DNA of 64,000 nucleotides from Torreya grandis (taxonomy: Eukaryota; Streptophyta; Pinopsida; Cupressales; Taxaceae), in contig JARHVA010006310.1 of NCBI GenBank assembly GCA_037957365.1, positions 758,001 through 822,000 on the forward strand. The letters run 5' to 3'. The notes below the pieces were generated by a model. The model did not search any database. It was not told the origin of the DNA and saw only the letters and a program-made list of their open reading frames with translations. Below are positions 63,649-64,000 of this stretch, in pieces. The translations under genes and the position numbers were made by a program. Numbering within the stretch: position 1 is the stretch's first letter; each line of letters opens with the position of its first letter.

Positions 63649-64000
63649 AGAGATGATGCATGTAAATCAAAGGAAAAATTTCAAGGGAAATAATAGAAAG
63701 CACTCCACTCCTTTTAGAAGTACTATTCAGTAAACCACAAGAATACTCCTGGTAGTAATTGCAAAATGTAACCAAGGACGTAATACCAAGCAAATTGAGA
63801 TGTAACACAAAGTCTCCTCCTGAATTGCCCAAGAGTGAGATACGAAGGAAAATGAGGGCACAAAGTTGTCCGAAGCTCCTTTACATAGAAACAAAAATAA
63901 AACACACTAAAGGCAATTATGGGGGCACAAAGTCTCTCCATAGTTGACTTCAGGACACCTTCCTGACTACTTTCACTAATTCTCCTTGTTGAATTAAAGG
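63649..64000. other. Right edge, probably more of the 5' LTR
   Basis: No gene is seen. Overlapping frames at 63,647-63,947 on both strands are unsupported. Confidence 0.35.

Larger units (their letters stand above)
62453..64000 (-). mobile_element. Minus-strand Ty3/gypsy element, deleted, running off the window edge
   Basis: Order on the minus strand: 5' LTR (right, extending at least to 63,648 and perhaps past the window end; its U5 end is at 63,431), PBS, leader, gag (63,014-62,650), then a truncated LTR copy (about 62,645-62,453). The two LTR parts share 'caaaataggtctgatcagcc', 'cacatcaaaagggg', 'tctctcctctcatcaa', the (AT)n stretch and 'aaacaaaaaataatactc'. All pol is missing. Confidence 0.65.

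Overview
The window looks like nuclear DNA from a seed plant with a large, repeat-filled genome. A gymnosperm such as a conifer is my best guess, but this is inference. The evidence is strong AT richness, general CpG depletion (C-to-T decay), long eroded LTR retrotransposons nested in one another, plant-type LINE remnants, very long microsatellites, and two plant gene families present only as decayed fragments. No intact protein-coding gene was found, and no rRNA, tRNA, CRISPR or bacterial-type feature.

Layout. 0.65-2.5 kb: minus-strand LINE reverse-transcriptase remnant. 3-5.4 kb: very AT-rich spacer. 5.4-6.9 kb: a GC- and CpG-richer island with a possible unidentified minus-strand exon and two short repeats. 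7.4-7.9 kb: possible LINE tail. 10.26-11.11 kb: 5'-truncated WSD1-type acyltransferase, three exons with one frameshift. 11.78-13.0 kb: second minus-strand LINE fragment. 15.0-23.8 kb: a tandem array of about 85-nt exon-like modules, split by a 7.9-kb Ty1/copia element (minus strand) with 3.0-kb LTRs, a decayed gag and no visible pol. 24.6-25.95 kb: a CpG-rich block unlike its surroundings. 29.38-29.77 kb: three exons of a serine carboxypeptidase-like pseudogene (minus strand). 33.2-34.5 kb: (AT)n/(AC)n microsatellites and an 89-bp tandem array. 37.2-42.8 kb: a complete but dead Ty3/gypsy chromovirus (Reina-like: 349-bp LTRs, PBS, PPT, gag, PR, RT-RNaseH, IN, chromodomain) inserted in an older decayed coding region.

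The right part is a nest. An old repeat pair (about 46.0-47.2 kb and 61.4-62.45 kb, probably LTRs) brackets a Tat-like gag-protease remnant (47.6-49.7 kb). It also brackets an 8.8-kb LTR element (52,637-61,428; 1,174-bp LTRs, near-perfect 5-bp TSD) in which I see no gag, protease, RT or integrase. That element instead holds a long, acidic, decayed reading frame I cannot assign, and a scattered peptide motif, (D/N)YNxLWAN. The last 1.5 kb is a minus-strand gypsy element with an LTR-PBS segment repeated two to three times and a gag fused to a truncated LTR.

The best candidates for something undescribed are the 8.8-kb element with its unknown frame and DYNxLWAN repeats, the exon-module array split by the copia element, and the multiplied primer-binding sites near the right edge. 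The gene remnants do not form a shared pathway; they look like gene fragments stranded in an ageing retrotransposon field.
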